Positions 46,834 through 58,835 are shown, numbered from the stretch's first letter. The stretch is 64,000 nt of DNA from Linnemannia hyalina (GCA_019671135.1 JAHRHY010000011.1:930001-994000); one strand, 5' to 3'. Made by a program: numbers and translations. Notes: generated from the sequence alone by a model not told the origin.

Positions 46834-48815
46834 ATGTCCCCCAAGACCAAGAACATCGAGGAGGCTCAGAGGAGCGGCGACTTTGCCATCAAGCCCGAGG
46901 CTGATACCCCCACCCTCAACACCTCCGACTGGCCCTTGTTGTTGAAGGTACGCCTTGTTGTTTCTATTGCCTGTACTGTCTCTCTCTCTCTCTCTCTCTT
47001 CTCTCTTTCTGCCTGTCTGAACGTATCCCTAACCGTGTCCTTCTTCTCTCTTCCTCTTACCATATCAATATATACATCACCTCTGGATATCCGATCACTC
47101 TACTAACAACGAACTACAACCACCTTCTCCACACCAATCCAAACGACATACATATCCACAACACCACCAAACAACAACAATCCCTCGACATAACAGAACT
47201 ACGACAAGCTCAACGTCCGCACTGGTCACTACACCCCCATCCCCAGCGGATGCTCGCCCTTGAGACGTGAGCTCGCCGAATACGTCAGGTAATAGTCTAC
47301 CCCAGGATCCGCACGGGAACACTACAATGATAGTTACAATTGGATACGAAAAGTGTTGACTGCGATCGATTGGCGCGGTGTGTTGGACTAGTTTTGCTGA
47401 TCATGGATCGTGAGAGTTTTTGCCTCTTGTTCAGGAGATCGACAGCATATACAACGACACAAATACCAACTGACACGACACAAATACCAACTGACACGAC
47501 ACAAATACCAACTGACAAACTGAACCACGCCAACCTAACACCCCTCCTTCACCTTTACCTTTGCCGCAAACAAAATAGATACGGTGTCATCAACTTGGAC
47601 AAGCCTGCCAACCCCTCGTCCCACGAGGTCGTCGCCTGGGTCCGTCGCATTCTCCGTGTCGAGAAGACTGGTCACAGTGGAACTCTTGATCCCAAGGTCA
47701 CTGGATGCTTGATTGTCTGCATTGACCGTGCCACTCGTTTGGTCAAGTCGCAGCAGGGAGCCGGTAAGGAGTACGTCTGCGTCCTCCGCCTCCACGAGGC
47801 CATCGAGTCGGAGAAGAAGCTCGCCCAGACCCTCGAGACCTTGACTGGTGCTCTCTTCCAGCGCCCTCCTCTGATTTCAGCCGTCAAGCGTCAGCTCCGT
47901 ATCCGTACGATCCACGAGTCCAAGTTGCTCGAGTTTGACAACGACCGCCACTTGGCTGTCTTCTGGGTGGCCTGCGAGGCTGGTACCTATATGCGTACTA
48001 TGTGCGTCCACATGGGACTGTTGCTCGGCGTTGGAGGACACATGCAAGAGCTCCGTCGTGTCCGTTCGGGACACATGGGCGAGGAAGACGATATTGTGAC
48101 GATGCACGATGTTTTGGATGCTCAGTGGATGTACGACAACACCAAGGACGAGTCGTACCTCCGCAGGGTTGTCCGCCCTCTCGAGACCTTGTTGACGACC
48201 TACAAGCGTATTGTTGTCAAGGACAGCGCTGTCAACGCCATCTGCTACGGAGCCAAGCTGATGATCCCCGGTCTCCTCCGCTACGAGTCTGGCATTGAGG
48301 TCGACGAGGAGATTGTGTTGATGACCACCAAGGGAGAGGCCATTGCTCTCGGAATTGCGCAGATGACCACTGCTGTCATGGCTACCTGTGATCACGGTGT
48401 TGTTGCCAAGATCAAGCGTGTCATTATGGAGCGTGACACCTACCCCCGCCGCTGGGGATTGGGACCCAAGGCGCAGGAGAAGAAGAAGCTGATCAAGGAT
48501 GGTAAGCTCGACAAGTTTGGACGCACCACTGAGGAGACCCCTGAGGGCTGGAAGAAGGACTATGTCGACTACAACCGCGAGGACGCCGCAGCACCCGTTG
48601 CTGTTGCGGCACCCGTTGTTGCTGCCACCCCCGCTCCTGCTGCTGTCAAGGAGGAGGAGAAGAAGCGCAAGGCACCCGAGTCTTCGGACGAGTCTGACTC
48701 TGGCAAGAAGAAGGAGAAGAAGGAGAAGAAGGTCAAGAAGGAGAAGAAGGAGAAGAAGGACAAGAAGGAGAAGAAGGAGAAGAAGAGCAAGAAGGCCGAC
48801 TCTGATTCCGAATAA
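46834..48815 (+). CDS. CBF5: Dyskerin / Cbf5, H/ACA snoRNP pseudouridine synthase
   Basis: Catalytic subunit of nucleolar H/ACA snoRNPs that pseudouridylates rRNA and snRNA. Exons are 46834-46947, 47197-47288 and 47579-48815; 1443 bases, 480 residues. Exon 2 and the start of exon 3 give the dyskerin-specific segment [20 protein letters not shown] and [18 protein letters not shown]. The catalytic motif is [14 protein letters not shown], with Asp near residue 105. The TruB core continues with [19 protein letters not shown] and [24 protein letters not shown] domain spans about 262-370 ([20 protein letters not shown], then WGLGPKA). The tail after about 405 is Ala-rich, then a KKEKK-type nucleolar tail. 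Introns 1 (249 b) and 2 (290 b) are relatively long; no snoRNA was recognised in them. Confidence 0.97.
47455..47517 (+). repeat. 3 x 21 bp exact tandem repeat in CBF5 intron 2
   Basis: Unit starts cgacacaaataccaactgac and is 21 bases long. Three identical copies end about 60 bases before the acceptor at 47578. Confidence 0.95.
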
Positions 48816-48984
48816 GCGTCTTGACCTTCCTCCCATATCCCTTCTACTCTTGTATTCTACCGAAATCTTTCTTTCACTCAACCATCACCCGCTTTTCATC
48901 GCTACTTTCGTTCTCTTATTTAAAGGTGTTCTGTTGCGTTTACATTTCTTTGTTGTTCTATCTTTTTTTCTCATCGCATTTGCA

Positions 48985-48990
48985 AATAAA
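48985..48990 (+). terminator. AATAAA poly(A) signal of CBF5
   Basis: AATAAA 170 bases after the stop; the nearest canonical signal. Confidence 0.5.
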
Positions 48991-49172
48991 CCCTTTCAGT
49001 CTTGTAATCAAAAGCTTGTTGTTCGTCTCGCTGACTCTAAAGATAAATATGGCGAGGTATGACGCGTAAAATGAAAAATAATGAACTCCTCTTAGACGCG
49101 AGAAAAGAAAGCGGATGTCTGCGCTGCAAAAAAAAGGCCAAATGCTCATACATTGAAATCTCCCATTCACGC

Positions 49173-49224
49173 AAGCATGAAGATATTCTGACACCATGCT
49201 TTTGGAGACATGTCAGAATATCTT
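49173..49224. other. Overlapping mutually exclusive inverted repeats
   Basis: Stem A pairs AAGCATG (49173-49179) with CATGCTT (49195-49201). Stem B pairs AAGATATTCTGACA (49180-49193) with its perfect 14-base complement (49211-49224), with a 17-base loop. The 5' arm of B lies in the loop of A and the 3' arm of A lies in the loop of B, so only one stem can form fully. Function is unknown. Confidence 0.7.
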
Positions 49225-50711
49225 TTTGTATAGTCAGATTAGCTGCTGTGTTCACATACAATTCGATATGTTAAGAGCTTCCCAATAGTCGCCGATCAAA
49301 GAAGAGTACAAAATAAGGACCATTGGCTTCGACAAGACCGTCACGACCGTGTTAATACTTTTTCTCCTTCGACCGACACGACCGTCCACTTGTCCCCGGC
49401 ACTCTTGCCTCTTCTGTCTCTGACTTGTCCCCTTTCCCTTATTTACACTCCCTTTATCAAGATACCGCAAATGGAACTCTTGTTCTTGGCGGCATTATAT
49501 CGGCGCGTTTCCTGAGTGCCCCTTTCGTTAAAGAATTTATTACACGTTTAGATCCACCCCACCTCGTACGACCAGTTTTACCATATCAGTATTCCATGTC
49601 AGCGTAGTTACCCTGACACAAAAAAAACACCCCGACACTCAACGCCACACTAACCTATTCCTCCACCCCACGCCACGCGGGCATGCCCAGTGGGCAATGT
49701 TTAATATACGTTTCCCGCCCATTTTTGGCGCCTTACACGGTGCCTCCATAGTATTTCTCTCGTTGCCGTCGATTTAGAGCTTAGGCGTTGCCACAGGTTG
49801 ATATTCATGTTGCCCTCTACTAACCGTTGCCCACCTCTCCTTCCGGGGGCCGCGGCAACACTGTCAACGCGGCTCATTTTCAGTTATTTGTTATTTTATT
49901 CCCAAATAGCCATGGGAACAAGGAGTCATGTGATACGTAAACTAACTGTCCACGTGATATATCATTTAGATTTCGCGGCTACACTGACATCAAACGCGGG
50001 GAAAGATGAGGGACAAAAAAAAAAAAAAAAACAAGAGCGATTGAAGAAAAAAGTTGCACTAAACCTAGGACAAGCAAGGTTGCGTTGCGACAAAAAAAAA
50101 AAAAAAAAAACGTTAATCAATAAGCTGTTTGTTGCATCCCGCTGGTTGGTTGGGGCCACTTGTGGAGAGAGAAGGAAACATAAAAAAAACAAGAGAGCAC
50201 CCTATCTAGATACCGAGGTTTCTCCACAACACCTTGAGTGGTTGGCTAACTGGTCACCCTGACCCGATGACACCCCCCACCCACCCACCCTCCCCTCCTC
50301 CTCCCGAAACACCATCGCTCTTTCTTCGCGTGCGTTTGCATGCAGCAAGAACATTCAAGGTTCTGCCGTTTTGTCAGATTCTTAGGAGGATTGTTTTGTG
50401 TGTTATCTTGGTGTTTGGGGTGCATGATTATTCTTTTCGGCTGTTGTTTTTTCCAAGCGAATGGTTAATAAGACCTTTTGTTTGTTTTGTTCGCACTCGC
50501 GACGAATCATAGAACATGGGGACAGAGCGTGTGTATATTTTTTTATATCTTTTCTTTACTAGCATTGAGGGTGCAAAGTATTAGTCGCTACATGTACAAA
50601 ATGAAAGGGTTTTTTTTGCTTTTGAAGTAAGGAAAAAAAAGGGTGGGCGCTAGATAGAAGAGATAGGGTAAGTTATGATACAGTTCTCCTTTTGTCCTCG
50701 GCCCCGATCGC

Positions 50712-52541
50712 TTAAAGCTCCATCTTGCCGGGGATATCCTTGTTATCGAGGGCAACAGGCTGGGCACCCTTGACCTCGTGCATGTTGGAAGGGGTGGTCT
50801 GAGAGGCAGACTCGACATACTCATCCCACTCCCTGTCCTCCTCATCCTTGCTGAGAGGCTTGATACCAAAGGAGCCAATGCGGATGAACTTGCCAAAGAT
50901 ACGAATACGGGTGAACTCGCCATCGGCCTTGGGCAAGAGACGGTCGCGGATGTTGGTGCGGACAAACATGATGAAGATGAAGCCGATGGATGCGACTCCG
51001 AGAATCCAGTACAAGTTCTTGGAGTAGATCCACGAATCATTGACGGTGTATCCGTTGGCGATCAAGTTGTTGTAGACGGCGGTGAAGAGAAGACCACCAC
51101 CGACACCGGCAATAGCCCAGGCAGTGAGAATGATTCCGTGAAGGGCTCCAATGTTGGTGGGTCCGAACATGTCGCAGAGGAAGGCAGGGATAGCTCCAAA
51201 ACCACCTCCGTAGCAAGCAGTCAAAATCCAGATGACGGCCAAGAAGGCGGGATAGTTCTTGACGGCCATGATGGTGGGGAGCGAGGCGAGAATGATGACC
51301 TGGCAGGTCAACATGACAATGTAGCAGTTCTTGCGGCCCAAGATATCCGAGGCAGTAGAGAAGAAGAGACGACCGGCCAAGTTAAAGCCACCGTTGATGG
51401 AGACGATGGTGGTAGCGGTGTTGGTGTCCTTGCCAAAGATATCGGTGACAATGTTCGCGAGACGAGAGAGAAAGACGAGACCGGCAATGGAGTTACCAAA
51501 GAACATGAGGTAAATAAGGCGGTACTCGCTCGAGAAAATAGAGTCGATCAAGGGAAGCGAGGCGGCAGGGTTGCGGACGTTGTTGGCGGTCTTGTCGGTG
51601 TTGAAGGCCTCGATGTCTCCGTTGGCGTCGACCTTGTTGCGGTACATGTCCATGCCGTTGACCTGAAAGCCGGGAGGGGGGACACGGAAAACCATGCAGC
51701 AGATGAACATGACAGCAAAGTAGGCGAATCCCAAGGTCATAAAGGTCTTTGTCAATCCAATTTCGCTGGCGAGAGGGAGAGGGACCTTGGCGAAGACAAT
51801 CGAGCCAGCACCAAATCCACAGACGGCAAAACCGGCAGCGACACCACGGCGATCAGGGAACCACTTTTGAAGAGCAGAGACGGGAGAGATATAGCAAAGA
51901 CCGAGTCCAGAGCCTCCAATAACACCATATCCAAAGTAGATAAGACCAATAATCTACGTGGGAGAAAGAGGGAGAGGATAGGGATACACAGAAAAAAAAA
52001 GGCGGTTAGCATGATTGTTAAGTATGGATATCAGGAGATTTGGATTGGTCAGTGACTAAGGGAAACAATAAAAAAAGTGCGCGTTTCATGAATGTACCTT
52101 GAAGTGAATACCGATGGTGGCAATCATGTTACCGATCAAGAAGAGAGTAGTTCCGACCAAGGAAGCCTTGCGAGGACCAGCACGCTCCAACCAGGGACCA
52201 TTGATGGCAGCAGAGAGACCGAAGAAACCGACCGCGATGTAGAAGGTGATGGACGCGTTGTGCTTGTTGGCGACCTCCTTTTGCTTGGCGTTGAGGGTGA
52301 ATCCGTAGAGCTCCTTGTCGATGGGGTCATTGAAGACGGACCAGGCATAGAGGGAACCGCAGATGGCCTGGAAGATGAAGGCGGCGGGGAACATGAGCCA
52401 GCGATTGTAGGGCATGCTCAGGGGACCAAGGCCGATGGTCTTCTCCTTCAGGATTTGAGCATCTGTGCGGTGGAGGGTGGTGTTATTGTAGTGGTGCGCA
52501 ATGTGTGCGAGGGGGCCACTGGTGGGCACCTTGATAGCCAT
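50712..52541 (-). CDS. MFS transporter, oxalate/formate antiporter (OFA) type
   Basis: Twelve-helix major-facilitator carrier, probably of a monocarboxylate or dicarboxylate. Exons in transcript order are 52541-52098 and 51953-50712; 1686 bases, 561 residues. The OFA-like N-terminal helix reads FPAAFIFQAICGSLYAWSVF (about residues 52-71). The region GPWLERAGPRKASLVGTTLF is the helix 2-3 loop signature. GGSGLGLCYISPVSALQKWF followed by PDRRGVAAGFAVCGFGAGS is characteristic of the oxalate/formate subfamily. The matching C-terminal half has GRLFFSTASDILGRKNCYIV. Both termini are cytosolic and the last 60 residues are charged. Substrate cannot be assigned; fungal members are often annotated as monocarboxylate or formate carriers. 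A long plus-strand frame (50778-52055) is only its shadow. Confidence 0.88.
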
Positions 52542-52599
52542 TCTATATGTGATGCGTTAGTCCTGTGCGAGCGGGTATATATGTGGATTTGGTTTTTTT

Positions 52600-52790
52600 G
52601 TACAAAGGAAGTAGTGAAGAGTGGGGAGTGAAGAGTAGGGAGTGAAGAGTGGGGAGTGAAGAGTGGGGAGTGAAGAGAGGAGGAGGAGGGGGAGAGGAGG
52701 AGGAGAGGAGGAGGAGTAAAAGAGAGACGAGAGGAGAGGAGAGGGTTGAGGGTGAAGAGAAGAAGAAAAAAGTGGGAAAGAGGCAGCAAG
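52600..52790 (-). promoter_or_regulatory. CT-rich leader of the MFS gene with 14 bp tandem repeat
   Basis: The + strand is purely A/G-rich, so the gene's sense strand is CT-rich. It includes about 4.7 copies of ggggagtgaagagt at 52612-52677. Confidence 0.55.
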
Positions 52791-52799
52791 CGAGAATGA

Positions 52800-52805
52800 T
52801 TTATA
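52800..52805 (-). promoter_or_regulatory. TATA box (TATAAA, minus strand) of the MFS gene
   Basis: TATAAAT on the minus strand, about 259 bases before the ATG and directly upstream of the CT tract. Confidence 0.45.
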
Positions 52806-53809
52806 CCCGGGAGACAAGGGAGACGGCTGTGCAACCATCGTTTGATACCCGGGGAACATGAATGCGAACGAAATGAGTGTAAATGGACGGAAAAAGAATA
52901 CAATAAAATAATAAGAATACCAAGGATGCATAGGCAGGGAGCGAGTGAAGTGGGGGTGACAAAATAAAATACGAGAGCAGGCCAAGCAAACCAACGAGCG
53001 AGAACCATCAAATGGAAGGGCTCACTTCTCATTCATTCATTCTCTGACAATTCAATGGGGGTCAAGAGGGGCGAACAATACAATACAATCTTATTTTAAA
53101 CTAAAATGCTAAAATAAAAACCGGGATATTTCACTCACTCTTGAAGCGTTGCAGCCCATCAATCCTCTTCACTCGTGCTTGCTTACTTGCACTTCTTCCA
53201 CAACGATACAAACGGGAATAAAAATAAAAAAGTGGTTTAGAAAAGCGAATTTATCATTTTGGTTGAGATGCCAATACCCTTGGTAAGAACGAGAGCTATT
53301 TCTCGGTGTTAAGCACATTTACTATACATTTTTCCTCGCTCTCTTGCCTTTGGGGTTGCCAACCATAACAGAGTTAGTCTTATTATTCTTTTTCGTGTTA
53401 TGTCCATGTACCTCTTCCTCACCCGCCTCCATTTCCCTTCCTCGAAGAGCCCCCCAACAAAGTTAACGACAACTTAATTCAACCCACATTCATTTACACT
53501 TTTTCTGTTTTGCCCACAGACAAACTCAGGCAGGGATATCGGATAAGCGGACGCCTTCGTCTCCAACCAACCTCTCAGTATCCCGAGTAGGTCCTCATTC
53601 GCTCTCTTTTTTTTCTAGTGCTTTGTACCCGCTTCTTTTTTTTCTGTGCGTGAAAATACAGCATGAATGCATTTGACATCGCCACAGGAGCCAGTAGTAG
53701 GTAGCCATGAAGAAAAAAAAGTGTGAATGGTTACACTTTGCACTTTAAATTCCAGACTTGTAAGAGAGGAGGCGCACACCTGCCAATGTATCGTCGACAT
53801 ATAAAACAC

Positions 53810-53810
<1 letters not shown>

Positions 53811-53841
<31 letters not shown>
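53811..53841 (+). repeat. A31 homopolymer
   Basis: The longest A run in the window, directly followed by CCTAACCCT, one and a half TTAGGG-type units in reverse complement. Confidence 0.9.
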
Positions 53842-53844
<3 letters not shown>

Positions 53845-54568
53845 AACCCTTTCTTCATGGTCTTCCTTTTGTCGTCTGCTCTCCTCGCCCTTTGAGCGGC
53901 ATTGAACAAAAGAACAGGCCGATCATCCCTTTTTGGATATACAACCTCTGTCATGGCCACATCACTGTCAAGGAAAAGGGCTTCCTTTCCCTTCTAGCTC
54001 ACCCTGGCTCACTTTGTCTCTGTCCAGTTTAGCGGCCTTTTGTCTTGTCTTGTGCAATATGCATCAAAAGATGTGCGAGGGGAGCGAGACAGGAGGGTAT
54101 GAGTATGCGTATGCGTATGTGTTGGGCCGAGTCGGGGGTAGGGTGTGAGAGAATAGATATGACGGCGGATTCGCTGTCCGATAAAAAATATAGCAGCAAG
54201 CAAGCAGCAACAGGCAGAGCATTCGGCTTTCATGCATTGTTCTGTTGAAGTTTAGGCGAGCAAGGTGGTACAGATCACAGACTGCAGAAATGGACACATC
54301 AACAACAGCGGTCGTTGTTGTTGGACGATGTTCATAGGTGCAGCCGTTTTTTTTTCTTATTCGACGCATGCTAATAAACTCATCGCATCGCATCCCATTC
54401 ACTACCATCTGTCTATCCCCTGTCCCCGTCCCACATACCGTTCGATCGCTCTCGTATTATCTGTTGTTTTTTATTTGTGTGGGCTAGTCCATTCACTCAT
54501 TGGCTCTCATTCCCTTCGCGTCGATGGCTCATTCATTTTCTTGTGTAGAAAAACAATTATAACAAAAG

Positions 54569-54605
54569 ACACAAAAGGGTGAACACAAAAGGGTGAACAC
54601 AAAAG
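54569..54605 (+). repeat. 14 bp tandem repeat (acacaaaagggtga)
   Basis: Two full copies and one partial copy in gene-free DNA. Confidence 0.9.
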
Positions 54606-57600
54606 AAAGAACGAAAAAAAAGCACACAAAGTTACAAAAGCAGGAGTTTTCGTATGATTGGACACATGGCTTTCATATCTGTGTTGGAAACTAGGCCACA
54701 TACTTTTGCTTTTCACTCGCTTTCCTTTTTATCGCGGGAAGAAGATAAAGAGGATTGGGTTGGATAAGCGGCAACAAGGAGGGAAGAAGGGTTCCTGGCA
54801 CCCCATACCTGCGTACGACCATTGTAAAATCTACTTTTTTCCCCTTTTGATTCCTTCACCGATTACCTACATGACATACATGCTCACTCCATCTGCATGT
54901 TCTTCTTTTGCAAGGGTATGCGAGATGTCGAACCAGTTTTTTATTGTCTTTCACAAAATAAGCTATTTCGGGTTTTTTGGGGGCAAAGTATGCTCGGTTT
55001 TACGTGGGCGGATTTATAATTTATCTTCTGGCGACCGAACGGGGGCCCGAGGGTGTCAACTGCTGGGTTCCGAATTTATACTCCTCTCGCATATGCCCAC
55101 GGGCAACGTAGATGGAAAACAAGTGATGAGAAAAAGAAAAAAAAAAAGAGCTACCCAACTATTGTACTGGGGAAACAAGATTACCCTGCTTTCTCCTTTC
55201 TTCTCTTTTTCTCTATCTCTATCTCTCCTTCCCCACCCCCAGCATGTCTCATCTTGTTGACAAGATGAGGAGTGACCAGCTTGAATTATCGTTGCGGGAT
55301 GGAAAGGAAGGGTCCGCAGGCGAAGAAGGAGAAGAGAGGGGCGGATGAATTGTGGGTGGCGAAAGTTTATTATCATCAAAATCAGAAGACCTTCGCTGCT
55401 CTCCAGAGGTGTCTTACAGGTACCAATGATGCACATGGACAAAAACAAGGTTATGATTCACCTTCGCTCATCCACACATCCCACATCCATTCATCCATTC
55501 ATCCATTCACCATCGAGAAGGAAGCAACGATCGAAAGATCGAAACAAACAAAAGACACCGAAGAACAGCGAGACCGGTTTGTCGGACAAATAGACAAACA
55601 ACTAGAGACTAACCGAGCTATCTCATCGTATTCTCGTCTCGGTAAAATTGTCCGGTTCACCATCCACCCCTTTCTTAGCATTCCCGCGTCTATCTCTAAT
55701 CTTCAATCGGGAACAGACAACAAAACAACAACCAGCAACAACAACAAACAAACAAACAAGCGAGTAAGCACCCTACTTCTATCGGCTTCCTTGTTTTGTC
55801 CTGGCAGCTTAGTGTCCATTTTCACCTTGTAATAAACAGCAAGGAAACACGAATGAAGGTGCTCACCGTTCATCGCAAAACAAAAGCCAACCGTTGTTTT
55901 CTTCGCATTCATTTCCTCAACCCCTTTTGCCTGGACTTTTTTTACCCTGTCCCAATCTGGTCTGGCCTCCACATGTCCCCTTGTACTCGCCTTTGCCTTT
56001 CTTGCTCTGTTTGTTTTTAGTTGGTGTTCACAAAAGAAATGAGCATGACTAAAACGTTTCTTTTTCCACACACCTCGATTTTCATTCAATGAACAATGGT
56101 ATCTCCAACCCCTTATTGCCCGCTGTAAAACACCAGTTCGAGGCTCTGTTTCTTCTACTTGTTACAAAGGAAGGCAAATAGGGGGAAAGAGAGAGAAGGC
56201 TCCGGAATGGGCTCCTTGAACACGGAGGCAGTGGACAATTGTCTCGCCTTCAAGTGTCCCAAACCCACTCTAATACTTAGTGACAACAAAAACACAAAAT
56301 AATCTTCAGATTCTTCATTGATGTCCTCCAAACCGCAGTGGAAATAGGAGTTACGATGAATTGATGAGTGGGATATGGTTCTTCGCCCTAGGAAAGGAGA
56401 GATGGGTAACCCTGTTTCTCTTGCCAACTCTTGAAGCCTGGAGTGTTGCGCCATGTAAAAAATAAAAGATTCCTTCTTTGCATTCTGCATTTCATTTACT
56501 CGAAATGTATGTGCAATGCAGTCTGGTGCAACAAACTGCACCTCACTCCAAAACATGGTTGATAGGGTCGCATTACCGATCATAAGTCAGAACCGAGCAA
56601 TGTTGTTCCCGGTATCAACAAATGATACGACACTACAAAATACAAAAACCGGACTAACGAAGAGTTAGCGAAAACTATAATGAGGATCGTTCGCCTTTAC
56701 GCCGTGGACACGTCCCTTTCTCCCACTCTTTCTCTTGCTCAGGGTCTCTTCTTGTTTTTCTTTTTTTTCGGTGGCATCAGCTGAGTACAGAGCGGGCTTC
56801 GCTTTGTTTTCGACAGCCTCCACCTCCACCCCACTCCAACACTTTTTGCGTTGTGTTCACTATTTCTTCGATCGTTCTATATCCCCTAGTGTTTGTCACT
56901 TCTTTCTCTTTTTCTATAGCGTACCGGTACTACCTTTTTTTTTCTTGTCCGTTTCGCTTGTTCAACAAGCAACCCCCTTTCTTTCTTTCTTTTTCTTGTC
57001 CACTCTATGTTTAGAGCGAGCACAAGAAAGATCTGTTCACAAGCCTCCAAAAAATTGTCCAATGATATGTCTAGGGGGTTGGACAAGGGAACGTACGTAC
57101 CATCGCTGCTTTTCAAAAAAGAAAGAGAGCAAATCACACTCACTCGCCAAATGGACGTCCCGCGGTGTTTTCTCAATTGTTTGCATTTTCGAGCGGACTT
57201 TTCTTCGTTGTCCAAGATCCAAGATCTAATTGGTGTGTCAGTGGTCATCTTTTCCCATTTTTATCGAATAATGAGGGATTGCTCCTCAAACCTCACCCCC
57301 TGGCAATTAGGGTATGTTAGTTTGAAGAGAGAGTGCCTCAGCCTTGTTAAAGTCCGACTGACGAATGGACTCGACTCGCTCGACTGAACTGGTGAAGAAG
57401 GGAGCATATAATTTCGTTGCTAGTGCGTCCAGTCTTTCCTCTCCTTGTCATGCTTTGTGTCCTCCACTCCGTTGACATATGGGAGAGCAAAAAAGCATAG
57501 TTGTATTCTGCAATCTGGACCACTATTGTTACTGCTCTACCTCGGAAGATATCGACCCCAGAAGCAAACAAACAATAACAAATTGATCATCTTTCACCAC

Positions 57601-58758
57601 TTATCCTCCCTCCTCCCCCTCTCTTTATATCAGAGTCCTTCTTGGGCATTGCCCATCGCGCTATCCGGGCAGGCGGTTATCCAAAATGCTCCTCTTCTCC
57701 TTGCCCCTCCTTTTGGGTGCTAGAGCCCGTTCTTGCAGGAACTCAGAACACACACCAATCCGTCTCTCGTCTCGGGAGATCCTCCCCTACCTCTCTCTCT
57801 CTCTCCTTTCCCCCTTCCCCTTTCTCTCTGTCTCTCCAATTCCCCTGCAGAGTTGACGTCCATCTTACATGCGTTTCATGCACGCCAAAAAAAAGAAGTA
57901 AGACATGCGCAGAATCAAAGGCCCAGAGCTGCTCTCACTGCCTCTCACTTGCTCTCTTTGATGCTGATGCTTGCCAATTATCCTGCGATGAGAAAAACAT
58001 GATGCGTGGGTGCATGGCTTTTTTCCTGGTTCCACACCACACATGTCTACTCTCTTGTGGTTTTTTCTTTATTTTTGTTTAGCTTTTATTTTTTCTACCA
58101 TCCGTTCATAGCTTGTTAGCCTAGATTTCCATTATCCCCTCCTCCTACCTTGCCGTCTGAGCCCCATCCGTCGATTTTTTTGTTTTTCATATCGACACTG
58201 CCACATATCACAATAACCACCTCATTGTCATCCATCGTGTCAGGGCCCCCTTTTGCCTTTTTCCTTTGAAATTTTCCTTCTTCCCGTGGACATCTCATTA
58301 ACCTAAATTGGGCGGGTTGACGCCGTGCTTTTTTTTTTTTTGCGATTCGCGATTCGCATTACTCCCGACAAACATACTGTACTTCTTCGACGTCTCTCTA
58401 TTTTTGGGCTTATTTTCTGTTGGCATAGCAATAACAATGAACAAAAACAAGGGTACACGTCAACGCAAAGGAAAGCAAAGGTAAAGTAAAGTAAAGTACA
58501 GTGGAGCATGCAGGCAGGACAACGCAGGGCAGGGCAGGGGTTGTGGAACTGAGTCTGAGTCAAAGTCTGGGTCTCCAAGTAATATGCTGGTTCGCTTGGT
58601 TGGTACATGCACTGCCAATCCTTAATTAGACTCATCCAGGCAGTGACTGATACATACATAAATTCGTACATCATACATAACGCGTTCATGTGAGACAAAA
58701 TAGAGGTAAGGGGCTGAGGGCGATAAAAACTGGTGTACATATCAGTCGAGGGATGATA

Positions 58759-58835
58759 GTGAAAGATCTTTCACATTATTTATTTACCTGGGCGAAGGTA
58801 TTGTTGATTCGCCTAGTGATGTGAAAAGGCTAGGC
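58759..58835. other. 16 bp perfect palindrome plus overlapping inverted repeats
   Basis: GTGAAAGATCTTTCAC at 58759-58774 is a perfect palindrome. Then 58788-58796 pairs with 58808-58816 (9 bp, one G-T wobble). 58811-58816 can instead pair with 58830-58835 (GCCTAG/CTAGGC). No gene surrounds it. Confidence 0.6.

Larger units (their letters stand above)
48816..50711. other. Convergent intergenic region CBF5 / MFS gene
   Basis: 1.9 kb holding the CBF5 3'UTR, a paired-hairpin element (49173-49224), a CACGTG at 49951-49956, A-runs near 50014-50031 and 50093-50110, and a C-rich stretch at 50272-50310. No credible coding sequence. Confidence 0.65.

Noticed and set aside
47316..47400. Possible box C (ATGATAG) and box D (CTGA) in CBF5 intron 2
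   Set aside because: Box C is imperfect and no terminal stem flanks the boxes.
47877..48881. 334-codon minus-strand frame opposite CBF5
   Set aside because: Leu-rich shadow of the Lys-rich CBF5 tail and core; no independent support.
49059..49274. Short frame with CLRCKKKAKCSY, reminiscent of a zinc-cluster start
   Set aside because: Only two Cys pairs with wrong spacing for Zn2Cys6, and the rest spans the hairpin element.
50778..52055. 425-codon plus-strand frame opposite the MFS gene
   Set aside because: It is a mirror of the MFS exon and its intron. It has Asp/Gly/Glu-rich composition with no domain, whereas the minus strand encodes a clear transporter.
54658..55260. 200-codon frame in the gene desert
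   Set aside because: No domain, mixed random composition, and ends in a CT tract; within what unselected DNA of this size can give.
56155..56583. 142-codon minus-strand frame with fairly ordinary composition
   Set aside because: Looks less biased than its neighbours, but has no recognisable motif, splice partner or promoter.
58781..58795. TTTACCTGGG resembling the 5' end of U1 snRNA
   Set aside because: No stem-loop I sequence or Sm site follows; the match is limited to a few bases.
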